Below are positions 39,022 to 51,598 of a stretch of DNA of 64,000 nt, one piece after another. A model generated the notes under the pieces. The model made no database searches. It worked only from the letters and a program-made list of their open reading frames with translations, and was not told the origin of the DNA. Both the position numbers and the translations under genes were made by a program. How positions within the stretch are numbered: position 1 is the first letter of the stretch; each line of letters starts with the position of its first letter. The stretch lies in assembly GCA_013398175.1 (NCBI GenBank), contig VZRZ01001932.1, positions 6,572 to 70,571 on the forward strand, read 5' to 3'. This DNA is from Climacteris rufus (lineage: Eukaryota > Chordata > Aves > Passeriformes > Climacteridae).

Positions 39022-39586
39022 TGTCAAGGACGGGGAGGAGGGGTGCAGAAACACGACTCACTCCTGAGCTGAAAAGCAAAACCTTTTTATTGAAAATAAC
39101 AAGCAGGGACGGAAGCGCTGAGCTAGTCTTGTTGCTCCTTGTGGCAAGGCAGACCCGGTGCAGTGGCGATCGCGACACTGGGTGCTCTCTCTTCGACGCT
39201 CTGATGAGACGAGGACCAGGACCCAGGGGCCAGCCCACTTTTATACCCGGGCCCCTGCTCTCCCATTGGTGTGTTTGTTTGAATCCGCTAGCTGATTGGT
39301 CCAATTGTTCCAACCCCAATTGGCTCGTTTCCCAGGGGTCTCCTCTGGTTGGCTCTTGCTGGATCATGGTGACATCAGCCCTTTAGTGGAACAGTCTGGA
39401 AACATTCTAGAAGGTTCCACTCTTAGCATGAGAGGCCTCCCTTGAGCCATCTAGAGTGTCTGGGTCAACATTGCACCCATTGTCACACCATCTTCCACAG
39501 CCTGAACATACACAAACCCCCAACTGTTGTTAACTCTCAACAAGTAACTCAGTAGAACTGCAACTGGCTTCAACCCATTTATAACA
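39022..39586 (-). mobile_element. LTR type E, nested inside LTR F
   Basis: A 565-bp element with plus-strand ends TGTCAAGGACGGGG and CCCATTTATAACA, bracketed by perfect 5-bp duplications TAAAG at 39017-39021 and 39587-39591. In the minus sense it has an intact-looking promoter: three CCAAT pentamers (39319-39323, 39295-39299, 39265-39269), TATAAAA within 39239-39246, and AATAAA at 39086-39091 about 150 bases downstream. GC-rich frames such as 38816-39367 minus are by-products. It must be younger than F, which it interrupts. Confidence 0.95.
39239..39323 (-). promoter_or_regulatory. Retroviral-type promoter core of LTR E
   Basis: Three CCAAT pentamers followed after about 20 bases by GTATAAAA on the minus strand. 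All motifs are visible without mismatch. Whether it is transcribed today cannot be judged from sequence. Confidence 0.7.
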
Positions 39587-40303
39587 TAAAGGAGAGCAGG
39601 TGCGTAGATGTTTTGGTTGTTATTATCTATAGCAACATGACAATATAAAAACATAAAAATATCACTTAAGAAAATGTGTAAGAAAAAGAAAGAGAAGGAA
39701 AAGATAAGAAGTCCTTGTGAAGAGACTTGGTTTTTGAAATTTCAATGCCTGTTTATTGCACTCTTGTTGAAGTGGTGGTTGCAGCCTGTGTGACTCTTTG
39801 ACACCTTCTAAGAAGATACTGCTGCCTGTTATATAAGCATAGTTAAGTCACAGTTGAGTTACGGCCCATCATGGCCCATCAACAGAGATGGATACCTTCA
39901 GGCTACATGTGAATGTCCTCCTGGCAGGGGAGTTATCATAGCTGAATTCACTTGAATGGACAGACAGTACCCACTTTGCAGGATTTGCCTCTTTCCTTAT
40001 CTCTTTCAACACCCAGCTGTAACTTCTAATTGTTTGAGCCTTTAACATTGCAGTCTTTCCTCCAGTTTCACTTGTGGATGCATTCTTCTCTCCAAAGCTG
40101 GGATGTTTGGACAATAGTATCCCCTTTATCTTGCCTCCAGGTCCCGTCACAGTCCAAATTCCAGTTAGTAGGCATATTCAAGGAGGGGTGGGCTTTGGTG
40201 GTTGCAGTTAGACAGATCTTTCTTTGCAGTTTGCTACAGTGGGCAAAATCCAATGATTTTAGCAATGTTTAAACTGTTAACTATTTCAGTCTCACACAGA
40301 AGA

Positions 40304-40510
40304 GAACTGGGCCTAAGGCAGAGACCTGTGGAACCCCACTAGTGACAGGTCACCAGTCTGATGTCACCTCATTCGCTATAACTCTTTATGCCTGACCCAT
40401 GAGCTATTGCATAACATGGTTATTCTGCTGTGTGATGGACATTTTGTCCAGAAAGATCCTGAGAGAGACAGTACCAAAAGCTTTGCTTAAGTCCAAAAAT
40501 AAATAAATAT
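40304..40510 (-). mobile_element. CR1 LINE, piece 4 of the interrupted copy
   Basis: Resumes after LTR F: gaactgggcctaaggcagag, ctgtggaaccccactagtga, ccagtctgatgtcacctcat, gatggacattttgtccagaa, then gacagtaccaaaagctttgc and ttaagtccaaaaa. This is the expected next part of the CR1 RT region. It fades at about 40510, the 5' truncation point. Confidence 0.88.
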
Positions 40511-43500
40511 GTCTCAAAGGGCAGACACCTTGAAACACCAATTTTGACTTGGAATAATTTTGATTCATTGGTGCATTTATATCATGTACAAACAATACTC
40601 TGCCATTTGAAAATATGCTATTATTCTTTATAACTCTTCTAAATATTAAAATTTTACTGTGGTACAGACAATTAACAGCAGGAAATGTGTAAGTAAATGT
40701 TAACAACCTATTTCTGCAAAAAAAGCTGTTCCTTCCTGCCTATTTTAAACATGGCTCCAGGTGTCAAAATTAGGGAAGTGAACCACTAATATTGCCAAGG
40801 CAAGGATAATTCCAATTTCCATAATCACAGCAGATTAATTTTGAAAAGTACAATGTAATCCATCTATTTAGTTCACTTTTCTGAATACAAACATTTACAA
40901 GCCTATCTCAGGAAGACAAGTTGCCATTCAGACATCTGTATTCCTTAATTTCTGTGTTTTCCAGATTTAGGATGATGGTGGATTATGAGAAAGAATAGAG
41001 AGATTGTGGCTTCTGCTTTGTTTCATTTTGTTTCATTTGCTTTTATTTTCATGTTGTTATCCGGAATGCAGGTAAGTGAATACTTCAACTATTTTGTTTC
41101 CATGGTCTAGTGTTTTAAATAGTCCATAATGGCCAATGATTCATAATTCATATTCTGTGTTCTATGCTACTAAGTGTTCAGCAGCTCAGTAATGCATAGT
41201 CGTCTTTGGAGACTATTAATTGAAGGAACAGATGCAGTGAAATAATCATAAGTTCCTCGAGACTGAAGATTCTCTTTTAGCCCTCCAGACAGTCTCTGCA
41301 AGAAAAGCAAGAAAAGGAGCTCTGGAATGAAACAGCTCGTCCACTAAATGCAGATAATAACCGCTTGCTTACATGCAATTTTTTCCCACATACCTGAAAG
41401 TTAGATAATACAATGAGTGTTACAATTTTTTTTCCTGGAGAGATCTGGAAAAATACATACCTGGACAGTGAAGAGCTGTAATTGATGAATTAGTGGTAAG
41501 CAAGATAAAGGATAAAATTAAGTAAAATACAGATAAATACAATATATTGAGGAAAAATAACCACATTTTCTACAGGGAAATCATGCTTTGCAACGGTTTA
41601 GAATTCTTTGAGACAGTCATGGAGGTAAAGATGAACTGGGTTGATACCATCTAGAGATTAAATGGAGTTTCTTTCCAAAAGTCCTTGAAGGAGCTTACTT
41701 AGCTCTTACTTAGAGCTTAGATCTAAAAGATAGAAACCCATGTGTTCTTGAATGGAAAAAGGAAAGAGGAAGGAGAAGGGGAAGAGAAAAGGGAGTGACA
41801 GGGAGGAAAAGGAAGGCAAAGGAAGGGAATAAAAGGGAGAGAAATGCAATTCTGTGCAAGGTAAGGCAAGACCTAATGATTTATTTTTACCTCTGAGTCT
41901 GACACGGTTAGTGCTTTAGGAATCTGTGCTAGATGCAATGCTCCTGTAAATTTCAGTGCAATAAAGAGGAGAGTTGATGGAGGGAAACTGGACAAGCCTG
42001 AATGACAAAGCAATGGAATTCTTGTAGTTAAATGCAAAATCATGAACATGGGAAAAAACTTGATTTCATATTTAACAGTCGTGGATTTTGAATGACTATA
42101 AGTACCCAGAATGGTACTGATGGTGCTGTTTTAGAAAACTCCAAGAAAATAGCTTATCTGAAGTGACTAGTGATCTGTGGGGAAAAAAAAAAAAAAACAA
42201 GAAAAAAGGACAGCACCAACTCCTGTCCTTCAAAACACAAGCACACAAACAGATAGAAACCACTAAAACATATCACTCCATAAGTCCCTCTTCAGCTTTC
42301 AAGTTGAATATTGTGTGTAGTCCTGGTCAATATCTTAAAAAAGGTGTAGTAGAACAGGAAAAAATTTATAGAAGACAGCAAACATGAACAAAGGTTTTTA
42401 ACTTCTCCCATACTGGAAATGACTAAATAAACAAACTTAAAATCAACCAGAAAAGGGTTATTTTTTTTTTCCAGATAAAATACTTTTAAACTGCAGGGTT
42501 CTTTGCTGTAGGATATTGAGTATGGTGGAAATTTATGGTGGTTTAAGAAAGGAACTACACAAATTACTGAAAGAAAAATCCAAAGACAACTTATCTGGCT
42601 CATGAGGTCACCGATCAGCAAATTCCTGTAGTCTGAGAAAGAGTTGTTCTTCACATTTCAAATTGGACATTGTAGGCTATATTTAGACAGGTATGAACAG
42701 CATGGATCTTTAGCCTCCTCCACTATGTCTATTCTCAAAAGATTAGAAAAATATGTATGGTGGAATTTTATTAGTGTCATTATTATTTTTGTTCTCATAT
42801 TTTCTAGCATTTTGTTTTCTCTTATACTACTGTACAGTCTCTCCCAGAAAGCTTTCGGTTTACTTGATCTTTAAAACAAAGTGGTTAAGTTTAGGTTGAA
42901 ATCTTAAAAATTGTTGTAATGAAAAAGTTAAAATCAGAGAACACTGAAGTGAAAGGAGTAGTACAAAAAGTATAGAACAAGGTATTTATTAAGCATTGTA
43001 AGATACCTACCTAAGAATTGCAGCATAATTTTATATTGAAAAAATTAAATAGTTTGAAGGTTATATTTAATTATGATAATCCTGATGGTATTGTTGAGGT
43101 GTTGTTTTTACTCATCAAAAACTGTCCAGCCAATGACTTCGTTTCACTTGAACACAATAAACTATGTTATTATCAAATCCATTCTTATTAGCTGCATCAA
43201 AATAAGCAGGACTTTTTAACTATTATGTCCAGAGGGAACATGAATAAATAAATACCTGAAGTTTCCGAAAATAGTGTCACTGCACAAACTGAATGAACCA
43301 AGAGGATCATGAACTTCAAAATCGAACTGTAGAGAAAACAAATAAAAAGCCATTACCCCAGAGTGCAGTTTTCCTAACCAGGGTAATCATTCTCTAAACA
43401 TATCAGTTAACGGAAATATTAAAAAAAATTATTAATAGATGTTTCTTGACAGTGCTTATTGGTAGAGGAAAATATCAAATATCTGCTGCTCTTTAAGAAA

Positions 43501-46500
43501 AAACCTTGATGTTTATGTATCATATGTTTTCTTTTTGATCCCACATAAATTGTAATAAGCCAAATTATGAACATTCTTTAAAATAATACATGAGGGTGCA
43601 ATGAGGCTATTAAAATCATAACTCGACAGCTACGTAATTTTGTTTTCGCTTTCTTACAGAACCTTTCTTAAATTTGTTATACATAGTAACGACAGCTATA
43701 GTAATCTTGTGCAATTGGTGATCACTGTTAGCTTTAACATCTGTGAAATATCTACATTTGTGTGCACATATATATACTGCTGCTGAAGTAGTTGTGCACA
43801 TGCCTGTTTAAAAATCCACAAATTATCTCAGCAGACTCAGTGTAAACTGAACTGTTTAAACAGCTGAATCATGGCAGATCCAGTATTGCATGTATGTAGA
43901 AGACATTAAGCACTACTGGTTTATTGGTTTGAAGCAAAGTATATAAAGAGCAAACTAAACCCCAGTGGAACTTATTGTATTGTTTGAACTTACTTCAATA
44001 AAGTTTTGATCAGTTTTTCTCATTAGGGATCTAGAGTAGGTTTTAGGTTATTATCTGTAGATGACAGACCTGAAAAATAGTAATTATTAGTATTCTGATT
44101 TTTTTTCAGATGATGAATTTATAAAACTTAAATTCTTTATGTAGAATGCAAAAATTTCTTGTGGAAATATCCATTCAAGTGTAAAAAAAAATATATATAT
44201 ATACCAAATAGCTCAAAAAAAAAAAACAATCCAAAATATTGTCTTTGGAGTATCAGAAACACTGTAGTTCAGAGCTGGCAAATGAAATGAATGAGACTTA
44301 TGGAAATCAGCTACCGCTGTCTACAGGCAGTATCAGAAAAGATTGTTACATATATGCTTTCAAATAGAAAATATTTGATAACAAAGAGTCTATTCACTGA
44401 CAAAACCACAAAATTCAGTGTTAAGACACTGAAGTTAGATTTATTTAAATCTGAAAAAAGCTCTAAATACCTTTGAGCTATATTTACACAGCACTGGAAT
44501 GTCTCATTCAAACGAAGTAGGAGAAAAATTTGTTTTACTATTTTCTTAAGGTAAATCTGATTTCTTTTTCCTCCAAATATTTAATTTTAATTTTCATGAG
44601 AAAATATCTAGCTTGTGTGTGTGGAGAGAGGTTTTTACAATGCCCTTTCTGTCTTTGGAATTTTGTGACATTTAGTCCTTGTATTCACCCAGTTTCTACA
44701 TGTGTCTGTGTCATAAGTGTTTGCATTACATTTCCAGAGTTACTTTGTACATAAAATACAGCTATCCCTGCTTCCTTAGTAGTTTCAGCTTCTTAAGGAA
44801 CCAGTATCTTTGAAAATAGTCTAGAAATTGTTGAAGGATTGAAGAACCTTTTTTTTTCTCCTTGAAGCTTTTTTGATGATCCTAATCCAGGCACTATACT
44901 TTCACATCTTTACAAATAGATGTTCTTGGAGGATTTCAGTAATGTAATCTCTCACTAACAGCACAAAATACTTTACGAAATATGAAATATAGTTTATTCT
45001 CTCATATAAACAGTGTACAAACTGTTCCTCTTCTGTTCCTTATCCATCATTTGGACAAAATCAGAGTATGTGTTTATTGTCCAAGACTCTGTTGTCTTCT
45101 GGCTGACATATGGACACCTTCCAATTCTCTTAATTTTCAATGCTGGTGGGACATAGTCACTGAAGGTGACATGTGGCATATGTCACAATTATATCTTTGA
45201 GATCCAACAGATGTTGCAGTAACTGTCTTTCATATCTTTTGAGTTTATTCCTTAATTCTTCATTTTAATTTTGAAGGAGACTTACAAATATGCTTAGCTG
45301 TCTAATGCCCACTGTTATCACATAATCTGGGTTCTCTAAATGGCCTCAGAAATCTGGCCTTATTCAATGGAAGAGAGGTATACAAATTTAACTTAAATTC
45401 CAGCAAGTAATTTCACTTTTTCAAAGTTTATGAAAAACAAGACATGATGCTTCAATTCAAAAGGGATATTAATGTATCTGCACAGTACTGAATATATAAT
45501 CAGAATTAGTAAAATGACACAACTCTACTCAGACTTTGAAAGTTCCGTAAAATCAACAACAAATAAGAAGAAAGTGCTTTAACAGACCAAGCATTACTCT
45601 AGTGCCCAGATTAGACCACATCCAAGTTCTGTTATTTTGTTTTCTCCCAGATGTCAAGAAACGTATATATGATCATTGAGAAATCTTTCCCTTCCCCTAA
45701 AAAATAAAATGTGTTAGTGAAAAATCGTATTAATTAGTACCTGTTGGCCTGGTATAAAGTGTAATTAACCAAAAACATTGTCTTTCAAAACTCACTTTTC
45801 ACTGTTATCTTGGCAGCTAAATTAAAAACTGTGAAGTCTTTAGGGTAAAGATAAACTGTGGCAGTGGAAAGAGTCATCTGCGAATAGAAAGCTCATCTTG
45901 TTTATCAGCAAGTACTGCATAATCAGTGTATAATATTTTAAGAAAAATGTAATGCAAAAAGATGGGCACAGCAGCTGAGCAGTGAGCACTACTGAAGGTG
46001 GATGTTAATAGCAGAGAATGGCATATGTGGCACAGGAAAATTTTGGGACCTAGCGGCAAGGTCAAATTGTCTGTAATGTCTCTAACCATAAGAAGTTCTC
46101 AGCTTGCAGCCTTCGAGCAGTGAAATCTTCTGTGTCATATTTCTTACCAGCTCCCATATTTCCCGCTTTGACTGCAAAATAACCTCTGGTTATTGTGGGA
46201 TGTTGTTTTGAGCTGTGCATTGTCAACAATATGCACCATTTGTAAGCATCTGTGCCATTTGCCTCAATTCAGTACAAATTGTTCTCTTCAGGCTCTTAAT
46301 TCAAACTCTGCTGTTGATTCTCTCATATAATATGTAGACTATTTTATTGAAAAGAAAAAAAAATAAGAGTACCCAGCTTAGCAAAGCAGAATGTATCTAA
46401 TCAACTGCCAGTTTTGCAGGTACAAAAGCAAGTGGTTTTCCTTAATTCACGCATAAATTGGAATTATTCTGGATTTCAATGGTTGTTACATTTCCTATTA

Positions 46501-46797
46501 CTATTTTGACTCAGTGCATTTTAAACATAATGATTAGTTAAAAAGGACATAAGGCAAACAACAACAACAACAACAAAAACAAAGGAAAAAAAAAAACCAA
46601 ACAAACAAACCAAAACAACTGGAAATATTTTTGCAAGTGAAATATGAGAGCATTCTTTAAAACCTGAGAATCTGACCAGTGAGGCCAACTACTTGTGACA
46701 GGACTTGATCCTGCCCCATCTCAGACTAATATTTCCTTTCCAGTACTTGGTATTTAGTAGTTTTAAATTGTTGCTTTTCCACAAAATAGCTGATAAA
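40511..46797. other. AT-rich stretch with a polypurine tract, otherwise unassigned
   Basis: No gene or mobile element was recognised in 6.3 kb. A nearly pure purine run of about 95 bases lies at 41751-41845. Poly-A followed by (AT)n occurs at 44184-44206, and a CAA-rich run at 46556-46618. Confidence 0.5.
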
Positions 46798-46801
46798 ATT
46801 T

Positions 46802-47382
46802 TGTTGTGATTTAACACTTGTAGGCAGCTCAGCCCCACACAACTTCTCACTCATTCCCCCACAAGTGGGATGTGGGACTGAATGGGGAGGGTAAAAGTGA
46901 GAAAATTTGTGGGTTGCGATAAAGATAATTTAATAGGTAAATCAAAAATTGTGTATGCAAGCAAAAGAAAAAGAAAAAAAGAATTAGTTCACACCTTCCC
47001 ACCAGCAGGCAGATGTTCACAAATTTCCAGGAAAGCAGTGCTCCATAACGTGTGGTGTTTACTTGGGAAGACAAATATCTTAACCCTGCATGGCACCTAT
47101 TTCTCCTTCTCGCCCTGAGCTTTCATTGCTGAGCAGGATGCTCTGTGATATGGATTGTCCCTTTGGTCAGATGGAGTCAGCTGTCCTGGTAGTGTTGCCT
47201 CAAAGTTCTTGTGCACCACCAGACTCCTTGCCTATGGGGTGGAGTGAGAAAAACAAAAGGACTTGGTTGACTTTGTGTAACAGCTAAAATATTTGTGTAT
47301 TATCAACACTGTTTTGGTCACAAATCCAAAACATGGCATCATATGAGCTACTATGTATAAAAACCCAGACAAAGACAGTACA
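46802..47382 (-). mobile_element. ERVL-like LTR, type D copy 1
   Basis: About 581 bp. The plus strand follows the order of a common bird ERVL-type LTR read in reverse: tgttgtgatttaac, aggcagctcagccccacaca, aaatttgtgggttgcgataa, caccagcaggcagatgttca, tccctttggtcagatggagt, gtattatcaacactgttttg, then ccagacaaagacagtaca. In the minus sense ATTAAA lies at 46929-46934 as the polyadenylation signal. ATTT flanks both ends (46798-46801 and 47383-47386); whether the duplication was originally 5 bp cannot be settled. The sense 5' end carries a deletion of about 10 bases relative to memory of the family. It is a solo element. Confidence 0.85.
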
Positions 47383-47386
47383 ATTT

Positions 47387-49473
47387 GCACTCCTCAATTC
47401 ATCCAACATATGGTGTGTCCAATACATCCACATTAGATATTTTTTTACTTCCCATCCTTTGATACATACACTGATGTAATTTGCTTTGTCTATGGGCCAT
47501 TCCTATAAATTGTCCATGAAATACACATTGAGGTGTTTTAGACCATTATTTCAGTTCTATCCATTATGTTAGTCACTCAGGATGGGAAACATGGGGTGTT
47601 GCACAGAGTTATTGGGCACCACAGCCATCTCACGATGGGTCACTGCTGCACTTGCACATTTCTTGGGAGGCGTATCCTCCACTAGTCCAAGTGTTTCCTG
47701 CTATAGTAGTTCCTATAACATGCTACTCAAATCATGGGTTCCAGTGGTTCAAAGGTACATCCATTGCACATTTAAATATTTTAATATTCCTTCCTTTTTA
47801 TATTCCTTCCTCTGCTGCTGTTCCATAAGGAAAGTGATATAAAATTTTTAGGATAAAACAAAAACTAGGAGTTCCTTTATACAAATATATAGAAACCTCT
47901 CCAGTTTTGAATGGAGAAATTTTCAGGCAGGCTAGTGGAAAAAAAAGCTGATACTCAGGTAGGGTAAATAAAGACATCAAACAAATCAAATCTATTTATC
48001 TGTATCAGCTGAGAATTTTTCCTTCAAAATGTTTAAAGTGACAAAAATCAGATAAAAATACTCTATTTAAGAATGAGAACAGAGATTCAAACAAATGCAT
48101 GTCTAATTCAGACCAAAAACCTAGAATAAACTCATCTACCTTTGTAGGGTTTTTTCCTTGGCTTTCTAGTTTTGATAGGAATCCCAGGGCAACCATCAAG
48201 ATTACTAAAGATTTGCAAATATAAGAAAAAAATGTCTAACATCTCCATAGCTTTTATTGAACGGATCAATGAGAATATACTTTAAACTTGATTCTGACAG
48301 TGAATAAAAGGTCACAATTACTTCATTTAAAAGAAACAAACAACCTCTTCCAACAATAAAACACCACGAAAACCCAAAGAGCTGAAAGCTTCCTTTTATA
48401 CATTAAAACATCATATGTTTTCCCTCTGTGAAGGGGAAACAAATAAGAGTCTTCTATTGAATCTATTGTCTCAGAGTAAAGTTCTTTAAGCAAAAAAGAC
48501 TACAGTCAACTTTTAATTCAGTGGTCCTCACAGGCCACTCAGGAAGGGTAAGACCCCCTGAGTCTAAAGTATCTTCTTAGCCATGAGTCAGAAATTGAGG
48601 GAACACACTGTGTTAATTTACCTTGAGCATTAATAGCTTTATTGACATGGCAGGATGAGTAATTGCTGATTGTATTTGACTTTATAGGCATCCAAGTCCT
48701 TGGATGTACCTAAGACTTGGGTACAGAGGCTGACAGATGGTCATGAATGATTCTTCCTAATTAGGGAAAACTGAAGTAATGCAGAATTCATGTCTGGATA
48801 GTTGTTCATGGGACATATGGCAGAATGCTGATGAATATGTACTTTACACTTACACATATATTCGACAGAGAACAAGTATTGATAAACCATATAACACGCA
48901 GCAATGCAACAAGGATCATGTGATTAGAGATCACATTTTTAAGTTTTCCGAATCAGGTTTATGTGTGTTGATCACCTGGTGTGCAAAGAGACTATCTTTT
49001 CTCTTGTACAGCTAGACAGATACAATAAAAATCACAGTTGTTACACAAAACAACACCTTTCTCTGAAGTTGTTACCATAAAATAAGGTAAAATGTAAAGT
49101 GATGTGAAGAAATTGGACGTATTTTTGTAAACTTATTATTTGTAGGCAAATTCATATAGGTTTTTCACTCCACATGAGGGTGTAAGATTACTATAAATCC
49201 ATTGTTTGTCCTCTTTGTCAAAGAAAGCTGAAAGAAATACAACATACAGCCACCTGGGCATAATCAGACAGCCTGCTCAGCAAAATAACTTCTGAGATCA
49301 CCCTGTCTGGAGAGATGATCTATTTTATGGCTTGTAGTCTGGGCTTCAGAAAGCAACTCCTTTGACTCCCCATCTGCAAATACCTTTGCTTCCACAGGTT
49401 GAAAGAACCACTAGAGAAGGAAAGAATATATTTTTAATATGTCTAAAATAATGTGTGTGGAGTAACGGAGGTC
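47387..49473. other. AT-rich stretch, nothing identified
   Basis: No gene or repeat family was recognised. Confidence 0.5.
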
Positions 49474-49479
49474 ACACCT

Positions 49480-49754
49480 TGTCATGGCCCAAGGTTTGCT
49501 GCCTGGGGCTGCTTGTGAGAAAAATCCTTCTCCCACATGAGAAATATGAAAACAATAAGATAAGCACCTGTTGTTATTGTTCTTCTGCTAAGTGCTCTGG
49601 ATTGGGGCGGGGTAAGACCCAGCCAATCATATACCTGGGTTCCTATTATAAAAAGGACAATACAATAAACGGGCTGCTGCTGGATGGCTCTCGAACCTTG
49701 CAAACCAAGGCATGTGCTGTCTCAATATTCGGATCGCTGCGTCCTGCTGCCACA
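49480..49754 (+). mobile_element. Short solo LTR, type G, alpharetrovirus-like layout
   Basis: A 275-bp element, TGTCATGGCCC...GCTGCCACA, bracketed by perfect 6-bp duplications ACACCT at 49474-49479 and 49755-49760. The sense promoter is compact: CCAAT at 49623-49627, TATAAAAA at 49647-49654, and AATAAA at 49664-49669, only about 10 bases after the TATA box. A polyadenylation signal so close to the TATA box, in the context acaataaac, is the arrangement known from avian sarcoma/leukosis-type LTRs. The short length also fits that group. No internal sequence is present. Confidence 0.92.
49623..49669 (+). promoter_or_regulatory. Compact CCAAT-TATA-AATAAA module of LTR G
   Basis: All three motifs are exact and in sense order within 47 bases. 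If transcription starts about 25-30 bases after the TATA box, the AATAAA would lie upstream of or at the start site, so transcripts from this LTR could read through while upstream transcripts could end here. Confidence 0.6.
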
Positions 49755-49760
49755 ACACCT

Positions 49761-51592
49761 GGGAAAGTTATTTCTATGTTAGATTTTTTCTTGTCAAAAC
49801 TCTCAAGCAAAATTCTCAACACTTGCTTCCACTGTACTAACATTCTTCTCATATGCTCTTCATATTCATAGCATGCTTGCTGAATTATATTAACTTTTTA
49901 AATATTATACAATGAAGAATAATTGCCATCCACTTTGTAAAACTATACTCTAACTGGGTTCTATACTTTGCAAGTTATTCCTTTAAAATCTTCTGTCTAT
50001 TTACTTTTAGTTTTTTAATTGTTTTTATCTTTAATAATAACAACAAATCTTACAGCAAATAAGAAAAGAAAATAAGCCTCATAGTCCACCAACATGATTA
50101 AAAATACATTGAAATTAATATTTTTTTAAAGTGTGTATTGAATGTCATTGAATATTTAAATGTTTATTTAATGATTAAAGTTAATAGCTTAGCTATGGGA
50201 CGTTCTGGCTTGTACAAAAATATAGTGGTACAGAAAGGTATTTATTTGAGATGCAAACCAGTAGCTTATAGAAGATAGAGTCTGAATAAATTAAACAGAT
50301 CCAGAGATATTAGAATACTTTTTCTTTTGATAACATAGAATAACAGATACCTGTGAAAACCAACAGTGAATAAGCGCAACCCAAAATATTTTGTTCAGAA
50401 ATGTAAGTTAAAAGGATATTCATGTTTTAAAACACTTGTAGAGACAATCCACTCAAAGAAAATTTCATTCCTCTCTGATATCAAAACATAGTAAACAAAG
50501 GAGATAAATAAAAGCAGAATATGAAATATAAATGTGCATAAATATAGTAAAATTTTTGCATAAGATGTTAAGACTTTTGCATATGAAGAAATCTCAGTCT
50601 TAAACTAGATAAAAGAAATTTATTTGTCAGTCTTTTGAACGTTACTTGTGAAGTGAATATCCCTACTAATTTACTGTGGTTTGGATTTAAGGTGTCTTGG
50701 TTTTTTTTGCAGGGAATTTCACTCTAAAACACTAAATTTAAATGTATATTTCTTTGTTTGTTCTGAATAAATTAATTTAAAAGAATGTAGAGTGCTACCT
50801 AAAAAGCAATTCCTAAACTCATCTTAAAAAGTAAGTAATTTCTTTATTAAGGTATACTTGGAATCATAAGAAAACCTAAGACTAGAAGGACTCTCTGGAT
50901 AATGGATGGCAGACTATATTTATCACATGCTTTTTTAAAATACAAACTCACAAATTTTCTATGTTACCTCTTACATCTAAGTAATTATTCAAAGAAGCAT
51001 TGCTTACATAAAAACCCTTTCTTTTTGGACTTGAATGGTTTCTAGTTGTCTTATAATACCCATATATTAATGAATGAGCATTATGTTTAAATGCCAAGTT
51101 GCTCTCCCTGTGAGCTGCTACTATAGAATCTGTGATACTGCTGTAGACTCAGCTGGGGGATAGAGCTAGAGAACTAATATTGTCACTAGGATTTCTGGAC
51201 ACACTGAATAAAATATTAATGAGTAAAATAGCATCTTTGGAGATCACTAGGATGGATTAGATATGTAAAGAAGGAAAGTATTATCTTCAGAATACCTGTA
51301 TATAATTTATCCATAACGTCCAGGATCCTGTTGCCATTCTGAAGACACAAACTATCCATAAATTCAAGCTGAATGAGCATGTAACATTATTTAATAAATT
51401 TGTGTTTATTGACGTGACACAAAGCAACAAAAGCATATTGGTAATTCTGTTCACAAAGACCTAAAATATGTTTGCTTACCATCTTATAATAATTCTGCAG
51501 AAAGATTTTGAGTTCATATGTATAAACATCTGCAGGAATTTTCAGCTGGAGTTCAACACAAATATAAGCTTTCTTTTGCATTTTTGTTTACC
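49761..51592. other. AT-rich stretch, nothing identified
   Basis: No gene or repeat family was recognised. Confidence 0.5.
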
Positions 51593-51598
51593 ATGATT

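Larger units (their letters stand above)
38875..40298 (-). mobile_element. LTR type F, split by LTR E
   Basis: Plus-strand ends TGTTATGACTTGCC and CAGTCTCACACA, bracketed by perfect 5-bp duplications GAAGA at 38870-38874 and 40299-40303, exactly where the CR1 text is interrupted. Excluding the nested LTR E and its duplicated bases (39022-39591) the element is 854 bp. In the minus sense a TATA-type CTTATATAA lies at 39829-39837 and AATAAA about 72 bases downstream at 39752-39757, a plausible U3-R order. The family is not recognised by name. No retroviral internal region is present. Confidence 0.85.

Noticed and set aside
38880..40270. Alternative ends for LTR F using ATGTTA/ATGTTT as an imperfect duplication
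   Set aside because: The GAAGA/GAAGA pair is perfect, has TG...CA ends, and restores the CR1 sequence exactly; the alternative has a mismatch and leaves extra bases.
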